From positions 1 to 28,730 of the forward strand of contig NZ_FQZB01000028.1 of the NCBI RefSeq assembly GCF_900141845.1: a DNA stretch of 28,730 bases, read 5' to 3'. Below are positions 8,413-16,972 of the stretch, piece after piece. The notes under the pieces are model-generated. The model saw only the letters and a list, made by a program, of their open reading frames with translations. It ran no database searches and had not been told where the DNA came from. Position numbers and translations under genes: made by a program. Position 1 is the stretch's first letter. The number at the start of each line of letters is the position of its first letter. This stretch comes from Clostridium cavendishii DSM 21758 (GTDB lineage: Bacteria; Bacillota; Clostridia; Clostridiales; Clostridiaceae).

Positions 8413-9387
8413 ATGAAGGAATGGCCCAAACCAACTTTATTAATCTCAAAATGCTTAAATGATCATAAATGTAGATATGATGGTTCAAGTGCTACCTCTG
8501 ATACATTTAAAACCCTACTTCCCTACATAAATATTATAGAGGTTTGTCCCGAACAAGATATTGGACTTGAGACTCCAAGAGAGGCTATACGTCTTATGTC
8601 ACAAAATAATTCTATACATCTTATATCACCTAAGCTTAATAAAGATTATACAAAACAAATGACAGAACTTGCAGATGATATTATTTGCAAGTTGAAACAA
8701 AAAGATATAGATGGTGCACTTTTAAAAAGTCATTCTCCATCTTGTGGCATAAAAGATATTAAAATTTATTATAGTGATAAAAAAGGTTCTGCATCTAGTA
8801 AAGGTAGTGGAATATTTGGTGGTAAACTTTGTGACAGTTTTTCAAGTCTTCCAATAGAAGATGAAGGCAGAATTAATAATTTTTTAATTCGTGAACATTT
8901 CTTAACTAGAATATTTACTCTTGCTGAATTTAAAACTGTATATTCTACTAATAAAATAAGTTCCCTTTTAGAATTTCATGCTAAAAACAAATTACTATTT
9001 ATGGCATATAACCAAACAGGACTTAAAAAACTTGGTAATATAGCTGCTAACCGTCTAAGCTTAAATATCGATGAAGTTTTTAAAGAGTACTACAAAGAAT
9101 TATGCAATCAGTTTTTAAAACTTCCAAGATATACTTCAGTTATAAATGTTTTTAACCATGCTTTAGGTTATTTTGATAAGGAACTAAACTCTAAAGAAAA
9201 AAATTTCTTTAATGAATTGATTGAAAAGTTTAGAGTGGGTAAAATCCCTCAAAGCGTTATTATAAATTTATTAAAAAGCTATGCTATAAGATTTAATAAT
9301 GACTATCTTCTATCTCAAACTCTTCTAGAGCCTTATCCTGAAGAACTTATTGATATTTGTGACTCAGGTAAAGGTACTGTTAGATGA
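8413..9387 (+). CDS. DUF523 and DUF1722 (YbgA-like) protein
   Basis: A 324-residue two-domain protein. The N-terminal DUF523 part (about 1-150) has the family cysteine motifs: ISKCLNDHKCRYDGS near the start, VCPEQDIGLETPRE, and SHSPSCGI. The C-terminal DUF1722/YbgA part (about 180-310) has FHAKNKLLFMAYNQ and the ending LLEPYPEEL. The fusion is common in bacteria. DUF523 has been proposed to be linked to tRNA or sulfur chemistry, but I would not assign a reaction. I chose ATG 8413: AGAGGTG at 8399-8405 is its ribosome site, and a GTG at 8404 lies within that site. It follows the EamA transporter by 25 bp. Confidence 0.88.
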   Translation: MKEWPKPTLLISKCLNDHKCRYDGSSATSDTFKTLLPYINIIEVCPEQDIGLETPREAIRLMSQNNSIHLISPKLNKDYTKQMTELADDIICKLKQKDIDGALLKSHSPSCGIKDIKIYYSDKKGSASSKGSGIFGGKLCDSFSSLPIEDEGRINNFLIREHFLTRIFTLAEFKTVYSTNKISSLLEFHAKNKLLFMAYNQTGLKKLGNIAANRLSLNIDEVFKEYYKELCNQFLKLPRYTSVINVFNHALGYFDKELNSKEKNFFNELIEKFRVGKIPQSVIINLLKSYAIRFNNDYLLSQTLLEPYPEELIDICDSGKGTVR

Positions 9388-9393
9388 AAGCTT

Positions 9394-9430
9394 TAGGTGC
9401 ATCAATATGAAAAAACCATTGATGCACCTA
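9394..9430 (+). terminator. Hairpin after the DUF523/DUF1722 gene
   Basis: A 13-bp perfect stem (TAGGTGCATCAAT 9394-9406 with 9418-9430) lies 7 bp past the stop codon. The T-run after it is weak (TTCTCATAATT), so termination is probable but not certain. Confidence 0.6.
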
Positions 9431-9605
9431 TTCTCATAATTATAAATCTACTCTATATGAACTATCATTATATATTTTTCTCACTTAAAAATGACACAAA
9501 ATTCAAACATATACCCTTTCCTTATAGAATTCATGTAATACAATATTGGTTTAAAAACATTATACATCTTGTCTTTTTTTAAATTTTATAAAAATACACT
9601 TAAAA

Positions 9606-9638
9606 TATTTAAGAACTTAAATATTAAGTTCTTAAATA
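9606..9638. repeat. 15-bp perfect hairpin between convergent genes
   Basis: TATTTAAGAACTTAA (9606-9620) pairs perfectly with 9624-9638 around a 3-nt loop. It lies 46 bp past the Nudix stop codon, between converging genes. No T-run follows on either strand. It may act as a stabiliser or weak bidirectional terminator. The rest of 9431-9684 shows nothing recognisable. Confidence 0.6.
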
Positions 9639-9684
9639 TAAAACATATATATCCGCAACTTAAACTAAAAGATAATATTAATTT

Positions 9685-10284
9685 TTAACTTAATAATTTC
9701 ATAAACTCCGTAATAATTCTTGCTGTATTCCCCCATATTATCTCTTCTTTATATTTATAAAAATACTGTGGCACATAAGATTTCGAAAATTTATAATTCT
9801 TTCCTCCCCTTATAAGATCATAAGGAAAATCCTCCTTTAGGTTTGGACCAACCTCCATTTCATACTCTATAGGCTTATGCTCCTTAAAAAAGTTTATTGG
9901 AACTTTAAGCACACTATGAACCTCATCTTTATTCACATCTGTAGGAAATTTAGTTACCCTTCCTACTAATACATACATGATTAAATTCCCATGAGTTATA
10001 AGATAATCCATCTCTCCTATAATTTCTACATACTCTTCTCCTATATTAAGCTCTTCAACCGTTTCCCTTATAGCACATTCAGATCTAGTTTCATTATCTT
10101 CTATTTTCCCACCAGGAAAACATATATCTCCAGGTTGAGTTCTTAAATTTAAAGCCCTTTTTTCAAATAATATATATGTTTCACCATTTTCGATATAAAT
10201 AGGTATTAGCACAGCTGCCTTTTTATAACTTCCTAAAATTTTCCCTTTTCTACCTTTAAATATATTTTCTATGTCTTTAATCAA
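9685..10284 (-). CDS. Nudix hydrolase, CoA pyrophosphatase type
   Basis: A 199-residue Nudix hydrolase. The Nudix box runs G59 to I81 with E65, R73, E74, E77 and E78 in place (GKIEDNE, then RETVEEL); Asn80 replaces the usual Gly. Directly before it is the LRTQPGDICFPGG segment (47-59) that marks the NUDT7/NUDT8-like CoA pyrophosphatase subgroup, which splits CoA into 3',5'-ADP and 4'-phosphopantetheine. The substrate is inferred from the subgroup motif. Length is usual. ATG at 10284 has GGGGGTG upstream. It is transcribed away from the carboxypeptidase gene and converges with the DUF523/DUF1722 gene. Confidence 0.87.
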   Translation of the reverse strand: MIKDIENIFKGRKGKILGSYKKAAVLIPIYIENGETYILFEKRALNLRTQPGDICFPGGKIEDNETRSECAIRETVEELNIGEEYVEIIGEMDYLITHGNLIMYVLVGRVTKFPTDVNKDEVHSVLKVPINFFKEHKPIEYEMEVGPNLKEDFPYDLIRGGKNYKFSKSYVPQYFYKYKEEIIWGNTARIITEFMKLLS

Positions 10285-10323
10285 AAAAACACCCCCGTAT
10301 TTTTTACATTTTTATTACTTTTA

Positions 10324-10352
10324 TTGTTATTATATCTTATTAATGTTATACT
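10324..10352 (+). promoter_or_regulatory. Promoter of the carboxypeptidase gene
   Basis: TTGTTA (10324-10329), a 17-bp spacer and TATACT (10347-10352) form a sigma-A-type promoter. Predicted start near 10359, about 43 nt before the start codon. Confidence 0.55.
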
Positions 10353-10401
10353 TAAAATGTTTTGAAATATTTATAAATTATTTATATGGGAGAGATGAAC
10401 A

Positions 10402-11694
10402 TTGATACGCAAAAGAATTTTAACATCATTGATTTTTACAATTGGACTTACACTTATCAGTCCTTTAGCAACTACTACTGCTAAAGCTGCTGAAACAACT
10501 ACTAAGCCAACATTAGCTGCTAAATATGCAGTATCTATAGATTATGAAACAGGTGAGCTTATATATACTAAGGGTATAGATGAAAAAGCTTATCCAGCTA
10601 GTACAACAAAAGTACTTACAGCTCTTTTATTTGCTGAAAACAAGCAAAAGACTGACGTTATATCATACCCAGAAAGTGGTAAAAACCAACCAGATGCTTC
10701 ATTGTATGTAAACTTTAAGGCTATAAAACCTGGAGATACTATGACCGGTGATGATGTAATGAAAGCTCTACTTTTATTCTCTGCTAATGACTCTGCTTGC
10801 ATGATTGCAGATGCTGTAAGTGGTAGTGAGTCTTCTTTTATCGATGCAATGAATAAAAAAGTGGCTGATTTACACCTTAAAAATACTCACTTTGCTACCG
10901 TAAATGGTCTTCATAGTCCTGAGCACTATACTACGGCTTATGATATGTCGATTATAGCTAAAGAGGCTTTCCATAATGATTGGGTTAGGGAAACTATGGG
11001 AACAAAAGATGCAACTATAGCTATTAGTAATGGAAAAACAATTAAAATTGAAAACAGAAATAAATTCTTAGGTAAAAACGGCAATATAGGTGGTAAAACA
11101 GGTTTTACAACTCCAGCAGGTAAATGCTTAGTTTCTATTTACGAAAGAGATGGCAGAAAAATGGTAGGCGTTGTATTTAAATCTGACTCTGGTGCAAATG
11201 ATGACATTTACTTTAAAGATATGGAAAAAATGATGGATTATAGTTATGGTGCTAAAAGAGTTGTCGATTTAAAGAAGGGCACTGAACTTGAGAAGCTTAA
11301 ACTTGAATACAAACCACTAAAATTCTTTGGACCAACTAAAACTATAGAAGTTCCTTTAACTCTTGAAGAAGATGTTACTTATTATAAAAATGAAATAAAT
11401 GATAAAGAAACTACTAGGACCGTTAACTTAAACAACAATAGTAAGGATTTAGATGCTTGGACTCTTGCTAAAAATTCAGATAAAATTAAACTTGATGTAA
11501 AAGAAAGAGCTTATTCAAAAAGCTACAATGTTAAAGCTGATATAAATACTTCTAAGTTAATAACTTCAAATATAATTTTATACTTTATAGTATTGGCTGT
11601 TATTATTTTAGCTATTGCTTTAGTATTATTTATAATATCCTCAATTAATAAAGGTAAAAGAAGTAAAGGAAGAAGAAAAAAAGGTATATTTTAA
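10402..11694 (+). CDS. D-alanyl-D-alanine carboxypeptidase (class A low-molecular-weight PBP)
   Basis: A 430-residue DacA/PBP5-like enzyme that trims the terminal D-Ala from peptidoglycan stem peptides outside the membrane. It has a signal peptide (1-30, cleavage near AKA-AE) and all three active-site motifs: S67-T-T-K70, S127-A-N129 and K232-T-G234. A beta-rich C-terminal domain follows at about 285-375. The anchor is a single transmembrane helix (about 386-410) followed by a very basic tail, rather than the amphipathic helix of PBP5; this is common in clostridial DacA-type proteins. The start is TTG at 10402 with GGGAGAG upstream; a nearby ATG at 10395 is out of frame. Transcribed alone, with its own promoter and terminator. 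Confidence 0.93.
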   Translation: MIRKRILTSLIFTIGLTLISPLATTTAKAAETTTKPTLAAKYAVSIDYETGELIYTKGIDEKAYPASTTKVLTALLFAENKQKTDVISYPESGKNQPDASLYVNFKAIKPGDTMTGDDVMKALLLFSANDSACMIADAVSGSESSFIDAMNKKVADLHLKNTHFATVNGLHSPEHYTTAYDMSIIAKEAFHNDWVRETMGTKDATIAISNGKTIKIENRNKFLGKNGNIGGKTGFTTPAGKCLVSIYERDGRKMVGVVFKSDSGANDDIYFKDMEKMMDYSYGAKRVVDLKKGTELEKLKLEYKPLKFFGPTKTIEVPLTLEEDVTYYKNEINDKETTRTVNLNNNSKDLDAWTLAKNSDKIKLDVKERAYSKSYNVKADINTSKLITSNIILYFIVLAVIILAIALVLFIISSINKGKRSKGRRKKGIF

Positions 11695-11698
11695 ATTT

Positions 11699-11740
11699 TA
11701 AGTGAAGGTAAGTTATTTACCTTCACTTATTTAATTTTAT
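11699..11740 (+). terminator. Terminator after the carboxypeptidase gene
   Basis: A 13-bp perfect stem (11699-11711 with 11717-11729) and a T-rich tail begin 5 bp past the stop codon. The remaining 11741-11975 is plain AT-rich intergenic DNA in which I see no element apart from the GGGGG ribosome site before the next gene. Confidence 0.88.
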
Positions 11741-11975
11741 ACTTCAAATCTTATATATAATACTTTTTATCATCTTAATATATCTCTACAAATTTCACAG
11801 GAATTATATAATTAGTTACCAAATAAGCAATGCTACAAAACTTTTAGAAATTAATGATAAAAGCCTCTAAGCTTTCAATTAAAACACTTCCTATCACTTG
11901 ATTTATACTAAAAATAATTTTATACTTTATTAAGTATTAAACAAAAATATTACTAAAGAATTCGGGGGAATAATT

Positions 11976-12680
11976 ATGGCTAAAACTAAATTTAAAGGCA
12001 GTGTAATACTAAATCCAGTACCTGTGGTACTTATAACTACTAAAAATAAAGAAGGAAAAACTAATGTATTCACTGTAGCTTGGGCAGGTACAATCAACAC
12101 AAAGCCTCCTATGCTTTCAATATCTGTAAGACCTGAAAGACTTAGTTATGAATATATAAAAGAAACTATGGAATTTGTAGTTAATATGCCTTCAGCAAAT
12201 CTTACAAAAAAGGTTGATTACTGCGGAGTTCGTTCTGGTAAAAAAGAAGATAAAATTAAAGAAATGAATTTTTCTTTAACTGACTCAGACAATGTTTCTG
12301 TTCCATATATAAATGAATGTCCTGTTAATATAGAATGTAAGGTTCATTCTATAATTCCACTAGGTACTCACGATTTAATCCTTGCTGATGTTATAGGCTC
12401 TTATGTAGATGAATCTCTTATTGACGAAAAAGGTAAAATACATTTAGAACAAGCTGATTTAATAACTTATTGTCATGGAGAATACTTCAAAATGCCACAG
12501 GACGCTATAGGAAAATTCGGTTATTCAGTAGCTAAAAATACTGTAAAAGCCTCAACTCCTAAAAAGAAAGCTTCTTTTAAAAAGGAAACTACTACCAAAA
12601 AAACTGACTTTAATAAAAAAGAATATGCTAAAAAATCAAAAACTCCTTCTAAAGCTAAAAATTTTAAAAAGAAAAAATAA
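11976..12680 (+). CDS. Flavin reductase-like FMN-binding protein with basic tail
   Basis: A 234-residue protein. Residues 1-180 are a flavin-reductase-like split-barrel domain: NPVPVVLITTK, VFTVAWAGTINTKPPMLSISVRPERLSYEYI and FVVNMPS, then THDLILADV and the C-terminal HGEYFKM. Such proteins bind FMN and often pass electrons from NAD(P)H; the precise partner is unknown. From about residue 190 the sequence becomes a low-complexity tail of Lys, Thr and Ser (SKTPSKAKNFKKKK at the end), which is not part of the fold and may be disordered or bind nucleic acid. ATG at 11976 has GGGGG upstream. It stands alone and converges with dapA. Confidence 0.87.
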   Translation: MAKTKFKGSVILNPVPVVLITTKNKEGKTNVFTVAWAGTINTKPPMLSISVRPERLSYEYIKETMEFVVNMPSANLTKKVDYCGVRSGKKEDKIKEMNFSLTDSDNVSVPYINECPVNIECKVHSIIPLGTHDLILADVIGSYVDESLIDEKGKIHLEQADLITYCHGEYFKMPQDAIGKFGYSVAKNTVKASTPKKKASFKKETTTKKTDFNKKEYAKKSKTPSKAKNFKKKK

Positions 12681-12763
12681 AGAGTATATAAACTCCTTCT
12701 AAGTGAATATTTAAATCTTTGACTTGCTTAACATAACTTTACTCCTATAAAAGAGTTTTTCTA

Positions 12764-12802
12764 AAAAATAAGGTATTCCTATTGAATCAGTAGGAATACC
12801 TT
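12764..12802 (-). terminator. Terminator of dapA
   Basis: A 12-bp perfect stem (12770-12781 with 12791-12802) is followed on the minus strand by TTATTTTTTAG. It lies 9 bp past the dapA stop. It can also serve the converging flavin reductase gene, though the T-run on that side is poor. Confidence 0.85.
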
Positions 12803-12810
12803 ACTTTCAA

Positions 12811-13671
12811 TTATTTAATTATCAACTTTAATTCTTCTCTAAGTTCCTTTGATGCTATTACTAATGGAAGCCTTACTTCCTCACTATCTATTAATCCTTG
12901 ACTATTTAATACATACTTAAGTGGTGCTGGATTTGGTTCTTTAAATAATAGAGGTATATTAGGGTATATTTCCCTCCAAATATTTAACGCCTTATTAAGG
13001 TCTCCTGTATTAATTAAGTTATACACCTCTAAATACTTCTTGGTATTTAAATGAGCTGATGCCATTACACCACCTTGCCCACCTAAAGCTAAATTTGAAA
13101 AGAAAAATACATCCTCACCAGTAAGTATAGAAAAATCATCAGGTCTATTCATAAGAAGATTTATACTCTGATCTGAACTTCCACAAGAATCTTTTATCCC
13201 TATAATATTTTTCTTCTCTGCCAATTTTAATATAGTACTATTTTCCATATTTCTTCCCGTTCTGTAAGGTATGTTATATAAAACTATATCTAAAGCTGTA
13301 CTATCAGCAATAGCTGCAAAATGCTCCAATATACCTCTTTGATCTGGTCTTGAATAATAAGGTGAAACTGATAGTATTCCATCAACTCCAGCCTTTTCAA
13401 TCACCCTTAATTTTTCTATTAATTTTCTTGTATTATTTCCACCATGTCCAACAAAAATTTTAACCCTATGGTTATTAACTTCTGATGTAAGATTTAATAA
13501 TTTGTCGTATTCATAATCTGATAAAACCGCACTCTCTCCTGTTGTCGCTAAAGGTGTAATCCCTTGAACTCCTTCATTAATATAATGCTCAACTAATTTT
13601 TTATAGCCTTCATAGTCAACCTCGCCATCCTTGAAAGGGGTAATTAGTGGTACATAAACTCCATTTAACAT
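12811..13671 (-). CDS. dapA: 4-hydroxy-tetrahydrodipicolinate synthase
   Basis: A 286-residue member of the DHDPS/N-acetylneuraminate lyase TIM-barrel family. It condenses pyruvate with aspartate semialdehyde, the first committed step of lysine and diaminopimelate synthesis. The TTGES pyruvate-binding motif is at 43-47, the catalytic tyrosine in LYNIPYRTGR (Y132, with R137) and the Schiff-base lysine K160 in GIKDSCG. The family contains other aldolases, so the enzyme name would be uncertain by itself. The lysine riboswitch in its leader supports DapA strongly. ATG has GGAGAG upstream. GHGGNNT stands where many DapA have GTGSNST, suggesting one of the more divergent clostridial paralogues. Confidence 0.88.
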   Translation of the reverse strand: MLNGVYVPLITPFKDGEVDYEGYKKLVEHYINEGVQGITPLATTGESAVLSDYEYDKLLNLTSEVNNHRVKIFVGHGGNNTRKLIEKLRVIEKAGVDGILSVSPYYSRPDQRGILEHFAAIADSTALDIVLYNIPYRTGRNMENSTILKLAEKKNIIGIKDSCGSSDQSINLLMNRPDDFSILTGEDVFFFSNLALGGQGGVMASAHLNTKKYLEVYNLINTGDLNKALNIWREIYPNIPLLFKEPNPAPLKYVLNSQGLIDSEEVRLPLVIASKELREELKLIIK

Positions 13672-13704
13672 TTTACACTTCTCTCCTTTATACTTCTATG
13701 GGTA

Positions 13705-13737
13705 TAAAAAATCCCATAAAGATACTCTCTTTATGGG
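13705..13737 (-). terminator. Regulated terminator of the lysine riboswitch
   Basis: A 10-bp stem (CCCATAAAGA 13713-13722 with 13728-13737) followed on the minus strand by ATTTTTTAT. It lies between the lysine aptamer and dapA, as expected for a transcription-attenuating OFF switch. A second CCCAT copy at the downstream side could take part in an alternative fold. Confidence 0.82.
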
Positions 13738-13796
13738 TAGAATGATACTATTTTAGTATATAATCATACTTTTAACAATTATATATATAAATTTAG

Positions 13797-13947
13797 TAGC
13801 TCTCCATTTTCATGACAGTTATGTATATATTCTATACATATCCAAGAGAATTGAATACCTTCTCTCCTCTTTCGGCTTTTTACCCTTTCATTAGTTCTCA
13901 CTGTATGCCTACTAAAACTAATTACTATTCTCAAAGCGCCTCTACCC
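13797..13947 (-). ncRNA. Lysine riboswitch (L box)
   Basis: Read on the minus strand, the leader shows the ordered L-box blocks: GGGTAGAGGCGC at the 5' side (13936-13947), then GAAAGGG and the GCCGAAAGAGGAG core, then AACTGTCATG, and the closing GGAGAGCTAC (13797-13806), which pairs with the GTAGAGG start to form P1. Spacing and order match the lysine aptamer. A terminator follows before dapA. Lysine binding should favour termination and turn dapA off. Confidence 0.88.
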
Positions 13948-14056
13948 AATTTTTAAATATTATAACACTAAAACATTCAAATGTAAATAAATGTGTTTAA
14001 AACTTATTAAATTTTCATTTTAATTTTAGTTTTATTAATCTATCATATCAAATTCA

Positions 14057-14593
14057 TTATTTTTCTAAAGAAAATGACTTTTCAGTTCTCTCTACAATTT
14101 CCATAATCTCATCTTTTGACCCTTCAACAGAAACATAATGTATATATCCATCGTCTTTTTCAAAAATCCACATAACTATCATTACTCCATCCTTTGGATA
14201 TACTCCATAAACTTGTAATGCTTCATTATCTCCTATCTTAACAGTAGCCCCTTTTACATTTTCAGCACCTTCGGACTCTATTTTCTTAAATAAACTACTT
14301 GCAACAGTTTTAGTATCCTGTCCCTTCTTTTCCCACATATTTAAGGTAATAATAGATTTACCTTCCTTATCGCTATACTGAATAATTGGTGTAGATATAT
14401 CAATATCTTTGAACTTTTTCCAATCAGAAGGTATATCTACAAAACCATAATTAGTTTCCCCAACTCTTTGTACCGCTTTATCAGAAGTAGCTTTATGTTT
14501 TGCTTCTCTCTTGCTGCTTTCTAAATCTGTACACCCTTGAAACACTATTCCTAATATCAAAAATAGTGTAAGAATCTTTAATATATTTTTCAT
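14057..14593 (-). CDS. Putative lipoprotein of unknown function
   Basis: A 178-residue secreted protein with an N-terminal lipoprotein signal: a basic start, hydrophobic stretch 4-17 and Cys21 after FQG, an imperfect but acceptable lipobox. The mature part has a Lys/Ser-rich linker up to about 40, then a mixed alpha/beta domain: GFVDIPSDWKKF, SIITLNMWEK, ALQVYGVYPKDGVMIVMWIF and an ending VERTEKSFSL. This pattern resembles small clostridial lipoproteins that share a PsbP/Mog1-like fold, but I cannot assign a function. It stands alone; a 340-bp gap separates it from add. ATG at 14593 is followed upstream by a GGGTAAATGAAGA region with a modest ribosome site. Confidence 0.75.
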   Translation of the reverse strand: MKNILKILTLFLILGIVFQGCTDLESSKREAKHKATSDKAVQRVGETNYGFVDIPSDWKKFKDIDISTPIIQYSDKEGKSIITLNMWEKKGQDTKTVASSLFKKIESEGAENVKGATVKIGDNEALQVYGVYPKDGVMIVMWIFEKDDGYIHYVSVEGSKDEIMEIVERTEKSFSLEK

Positions 14594-14855
14594 TCTTCAT
14601 TTACCCCTATAAGTATTTTTAATTCTAGTTCTGGCATATTAAAATTTGCTGGTTTTATTAAATATTTCTTTAGTGATATCTTTATCTAATTATAGCTCCT
14701 TTTAATTCCTAACTAATTATTTATTTCTTCTATTTTACCATATTATTTATATCTAGTAAATATTACCCATAATTTTATATACTTTTAACTCTAATCAAAA
14801 ATTTAAAAATATTTTAATTATTAATTACTTTATTCCTCAATCTTATTATAATTTA

Positions 14856-14911
14856 TAAAAAAGTTCCTTCCAACTTAGACTTTTATTAATATAAAAGCCA
14901 ATTTGGAAGGA
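14856..14911 (-). terminator. Terminator of the adenosine deaminase gene
   Basis: A 9-bp outer stem (14865-14873 with 14903-14911) and an inner CTTTTAT/ATAAAAG pairing are followed on the minus strand by six T (14857-14862). It lies 24 bp past the add stop. The rest of 14594-14855 is AT-rich with nothing else recognisable. Confidence 0.85.
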
Positions 14912-14935
14912 GTTATACAAATACATATTCTCTTT

Positions 14936-15928
14936 TTAAACTAATTTTCTTAAATTTTCTTTTGTTTTTTCATCAGTAAAACTTGCTTCAACACTATTAA
15001 GATAAATTTGTTTATAATCTTCAAAACTAATATTAAACTCTTTTTTTACTATATCAAATTCCTTTGTCATAGTTGTATCTGATACTATTCTATTGTCTGT
15101 ATTTACAGTAACGTTGATTCCATCCTTATGAAAATCATAAATGGGATGACTATTAAAACTATTAACTGCCTTTGTTTGAACATTACTCGTTGGACACATT
15201 TCAAGAGTAATATTTTTCTCTCTAACAATTTCATAAGCCTCTTTACAATCTCTTATAAATACCCCATGTCCTATTCTTTCAGCTCCTAAAAGTTCCACTG
15301 CTTCTAGCACATTTTTACCTATTCCAGTTTCTCCTGCATGAATAGTTACTCTGTAACCATATTCTCTAGCAACTTTTATTGGCTCTACAAATTTTCTACA
15401 GAAACCTTCTTCTTCTGCTGCGCACAAATCTACTGCAACAACTCCTCTTCCTAAGAATTTCTTACCTTTTTCAACTACTTCCAAAGCTTTATCTGCAGAC
15501 ATATTTCTCATACATGATAGTATCACATTTCCATTTATATCATACTTTTCTTCTGCATCTTTAATTCCTTCTATAACACTCTGTATTATTTCCTCTATTT
15601 TTAGCCCTTTTACTGTATGAAGCACAGGAGCAAACCTTACTTCCATATATTTAACATTTTCCTTTGCGGCATCTTCAAAAAGTTCAAAAGCAATTCTTCT
15701 TAAGCTTTCTTTTGATTGCATTACTAAATTCGGAATAGCAAATGCTTTTAAATATTCATTAAGAGAAGTACACTCTAATGGAGCAGTAACCTCATTTTTA
15801 ATTATCTCTCTATCAAAAGACGGAATATCTATTTCCTCCTTTTTTGCTATATCAATTATTGTTTCTGGTCTAACACTTCCATCTAAATGACAGTGAAGTT
15901 CAATTTTAGGTAAATTTAAAAAATTCAT
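14936..15928 (-). CDS. add: Adenosine deaminase
   Basis: A 330-residue zinc enzyme converting adenosine to inosine. Metal and catalytic residues are in place: H12 and H14 in ELHCHLDGS, H197 and E200 in HAGE, H221 in RIGHG, and D278 in VNTDNR. The residue after D278 is Asn instead of the Asp of animal enzymes; the NTDNR version is normal in bacterial adenosine deaminases. Length is typical. ATG has AGGAGG 6 nt upstream. The gene is directly preceded by an adenine riboswitch with an overlapping terminator. This pairing is known for add genes, so adenine should turn expression on. It stands alone, with its own terminator. Confidence 0.94.
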   Translation of the reverse strand: MNFLNLPKIELHCHLDGSVRPETIIDIAKKEEIDIPSFDREIIKNEVTAPLECTSLNEYLKAFAIPNLVMQSKESLRRIAFELFEDAAKENVKYMEVRFAPVLHTVKGLKIEEIIQSVIEGIKDAEEKYDINGNVILSCMRNMSADKALEVVEKGKKFLGRGVVAVDLCAAEEEGFCRKFVEPIKVAREYGYRVTIHAGETGIGKNVLEAVELLGAERIGHGVFIRDCKEAYEIVREKNITLEMCPTSNVQTKAVNSFNSHPIYDFHKDGINVTVNTDNRIVSDTTMTKEFDIVKKEFNISFEDYKQIYLNSVEASFTDEKTKENLRKLV

Positions 15929-15957
15929 AATATCCTCCTAAATCTATATTTTTATAT

Positions 15958-16020
15958 AAAAAAATTCCTAATCACAAAGAAAATATATACCTAAATATAT
16001 ATTTTCTTCGTAATTAGGAA
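15958..16020 (-). terminator. Riboswitch-controlled terminator before add
   Basis: A long imperfect hairpin pairs TTCCTAATTACGAAG (minus strand, 16006-16020) and adjoining bases with 15965-15979 and onward, ending in seven T (15958-15964). Its 5' half is the 3' half of the adenine aptamer (P3 and P1), so aptamer folding and termination are mutually exclusive. Confidence 0.85.
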
Positions 16021-16072
16021 TTATTGGTTCCTAGTAGAGACCCCCAAACCATATCATTGGGGTTATACGAAA
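16005..16072 (-). ncRNA. Adenine riboswitch (purine aptamer)
   Basis: On the minus strand the aptamer reads CGTATAACCCCAATGATATG, then GTTTGGGG closing P2, then the J2/3 GTCTCTA, then P3 (TAGGAA...TTCCTA) and ATTACG closing P1. The base after the A that follows P3 is U (position 74 in the usual numbering), which selects adenine; guanine aptamers have C there. The expression platform implies activation by adenine. The upstream stretch 16073-16285 shows nothing else. Confidence 0.92.
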
Positions 16073-16285
16073 TTTCAATCTAAAATATTAATTTTTTAAA
16101 TTATATAAAAATTCAATATTATTGTCAACATTAAAAATTTGAATTTATATAAACTTTCTTACAGCTTAAATACATTTAAATTTTAGATAAGACTAACTCT
16201 CCTTAGTAATAGACTATATATCAAATATTCTATTTAAACAATTTTGATATGCTATAATATTTTTAGATATTAAGTTAATCAACCT

Positions 16286-16972
16286 TTACTTTGTTTTTGT
16301 TGAAACATATAATTTTCCTGTTAAATTCACTCCAGCATAAAAAACATCCTCTACATAAGAAATGTTATTATTTTTTAATTGTCCTATAACCCAGTTTTCA
16401 TCATGATTAGTAGCTTTCAAATTATCATACATTATTTTTCCATCAATAATTATGTCAGTTATTAGACCAGTCTCAGGTTTTGAAATATTTAAATCACTAG
16501 TAGTTACTGCTTGCTTACTTGCCTTTTCTAATACAGTCAATTGTCCATCACTTTCTATAGCCGCAATTAATACATCATCTATATTAAATATATCCTTTTC
16601 TCTCAATTGCATCATTAATTTGTTTATAGTAATTTTTGCTTTTCTTACATTGTAATCTAATAACTTTCCATTATTAATAATTATAATAGGCTCACCATCA
16701 ACTATCTTTCTGAATTTAATACTTTTAATATCTAAATGATCTGTAATAACAACTAATATAGTAATAATAATTAATGAAATTGTAGCTAAAATTGGTGATT
16801 CCTTTGAGCCCAGTGCTATTCTTACTGCAATGGCTCCAATAGTAACTCCAACTATAAAATCATAAAATGTTATCCTTGATATTAGTTTTCTCCCTATTAT
16901 CCTTCCTAGTATTAACAAAATAATATAAGTACAAATACTTCTAAAAATTATTTCAATAATTTCCTCTAACAT
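16286..16972 (-). CDS. DUF421 (YetF/YcaP-like) membrane protein
   Basis: A 228-residue protein with three N-terminal membrane helices (about 9-27, 37-55 and 61-78) and a cytosolic C-terminal part. It has the family features YIILLILGRIIGRKLISRITFYDFIVGVTIGAIA and the later EPIIIINNGKLL, followed by IDDVLIAAIESDGQLTVL. The family includes Bacillus YetF and its sporulation-related relatives such as YrbG and SpoVAEA-adjacent proteins; the biochemical role is not established. The gene is isolated: a riboswitch-controlled gene lies downstream and about 300 bp of intergenic DNA upstream. ATG 16972 is preceded by AGGAGACAAAAGG. Confidence 0.86.
   Translation of the reverse strand: MLEEIIEIIFRSICTYIILLILGRIIGRKLISRITFYDFIVGVTIGAIAVRIALGSKESPILATISLIIITILVVITDHLDIKSIKFRKIVDGEPIIIINNGKLLDYNVRKAKITINKLMMQLREKDIFNIDDVLIAAIESDGQLTVLEKASKQAVTTSDLNISKPETGLITDIIIDGKIMYDNLKATNHDENWVIGQLKNNNISYVEDVFYAGVNLTGKLYVSTKTK

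Noticed and set aside
9397..9582. 61-codon plus-strand frame after the DUF523/DUF1722 gene
   Set aside because: It begins in the terminator hairpin, has no ribosome site and no protein character.
13812..14000. 62-codon plus-strand frame
   Set aside because: It is antisense to the lysine riboswitch, whose structure explains the sequence.
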